Shown here: piece by piece, positions 52,779-52,942 of the stretch
Numbering within the stretch: the first letter of the stretch is position 1
Layout of the letters: each line of letters opens with the position of its first letter
Source: Bacteroidales bacterium
Lineage (GTDB): Bacteria > Bacteroidota > Bacteroidia > Bacteroidales > BM520
DNA: 52,942 nucleotides
Assembly (NCBI GenBank): GCA_031276035.1
Contig: JAISNV010000012.1
Location: forward strand, 1 to 52,942
Direction: 5' to 3'
Translations under genes and position numbers: made by a program
Notes under the pieces: generated by a model
Databases searched by the model: none
What the model saw: the letters and a program-made list of their open reading frames with translations, nothing else
What the model was told of the DNA's origin: nothing

Positions 52779-52942
52779 TTAATCAAAAAGAGTGAAATTC
52801 TGGCTACCATTTTCTTCCTTTTTGTCTTGTTCTTCTTGATATTGAACGTAACGACGAATCATATCTTCATTGAGACCAACGGTATTGACAAAATAACCAC
52901 GAGACCAAAAATGATTCCCCCAATAAGGTTTTTGCTTTAATT
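52779..52942 (-). CDS. tnpA: IS200/IS605-family transposase TnpA, C-terminal part
   Basis: The stop is TAA at 52781-52779 and the frame is open to the window edge (about 54 codons visible). The visible end reads 'YWGNHFWSRGYFVNTVGLNE' then 'DMIRRYVQYQEEQDKKEENG'. The 'WGNHFWSRGYF..TVG' segment and the Tyr in 'IRRYVQYQ' are the Y1 HUH transposase C-terminal signature. That Tyr is the expected nucleophile for single-strand transposition. The N-terminus with the HUH motif lies outside the window. The gene looks intact as far as visible. Confidence 0.88.
   Translation of the reverse strand, partial: LKQKPYWGNHFWSRGYFVNTVGLNEDMIRRYVQYQEEQDKKEENGSQNFTLFD

Larger units (their letters stand above)
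52703..52942 (-). mobile_element. IS200/IS605-family element, one end, rest outside window
   Basis: The terminal hairpin (52703-52721), a second hairpin GAAGGC/GCCTTC with ATA loop (52737-52751) and the tnpA C-terminus (52779 onward) together define the end of an IS200-type element. It lies in a small exported-protein gene. The element has no long terminal inverted repeats, as expected. The outer boundary could lie a few bases before 52703. Confidence 0.75.

Overview
The window looks like a chromosomal segment of a low-GC member of the Bacteroidota, probably Bacteroidales. Three kinds of evidence support this. Nearly every transcription unit starts with a Bacteroidetes -7 box of the form TAnnTTTG and lacks an obvious Shine-Dalgarno site. 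Two secreted proteins carry type IX secretion (T9SS) type A C-terminal sorting domains. Several families are typical of the phylum (DUF4465, DUF4295, large one-chain PurL, insert-containing MraY). I found no rRNA or tRNA gene, no CRISPR array and no prophage.

Layout: 1-1473 (-) is the 3'-truncated remainder of a large secreted IgGFc-binding-like protein, followed by an NfeD/ClpP-class membrane protease. From divergent promoters near 3.05 kb run rpsA and rnz, then lplA, a MITE-like hairpin and mscL. Next come two T9SS cargo proteins (-). The second, of the DUF4465 family, lies behind a clear cobalamin riboswitch. trxB is divergent from it. A (+) stretch from 12.6 to 25.6 kb holds purL, a GT2 glycosyltransferase, an SDR oxidoreductase, two tandem acyl-CoA ligases, a GT4 glycosyltransferase, a TPR/AraC-type regulator and a small HTH protein behind a 42-bp perfect palindrome.

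From 41.5 down to 27.5 kb (-) lies an almost textbook division and cell wall (dcw) cluster: mraZ, rsmH, ftsL, ftsI, murE, mraY, murD*, ftsW, murG, murC, ftsQ, ftsA, ftsZ. Its striking feature is murD*. Only the C-terminal domain of MurD remains (about 181 aa instead of about 450), and residues that bind D-glutamate in the E. coli enzyme appear substituted, yet the frame is open and spacing to its neighbours is tight. The rest of the lipid II pathway encoded here looks intact, so D-glutamate ligation must come from elsewhere, or this protein has a new role.

After a PadR-type regulator/membrane protein pair comes a (+) group that would fit glycan and murein salvage: GH20 hexosaminidase, CutC, a sugar nucleotidyltransferase and an Mpl-type murein peptide ligase. 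On the (-) strand from 52.4 to 48.6 kb is a seven-gene translation operon: rpmG, a DUF4295 gene, rpsP, rplM, rpsI, rpsB, tsf. The window ends in a frameshifted small exported-protein gene interrupted by an IS200/IS605-type element whose tnpA runs off the edge.

Most of the window is conserved housekeeping DNA. The best candidates for something unusual are the MurD remnant, the B12-controlled DUF4465 surface protein with a possible start-codon-masking stem, the 42-bp palindrome, and the 109-bp intergenic hairpin. I did not find a convincing new multi-gene system.
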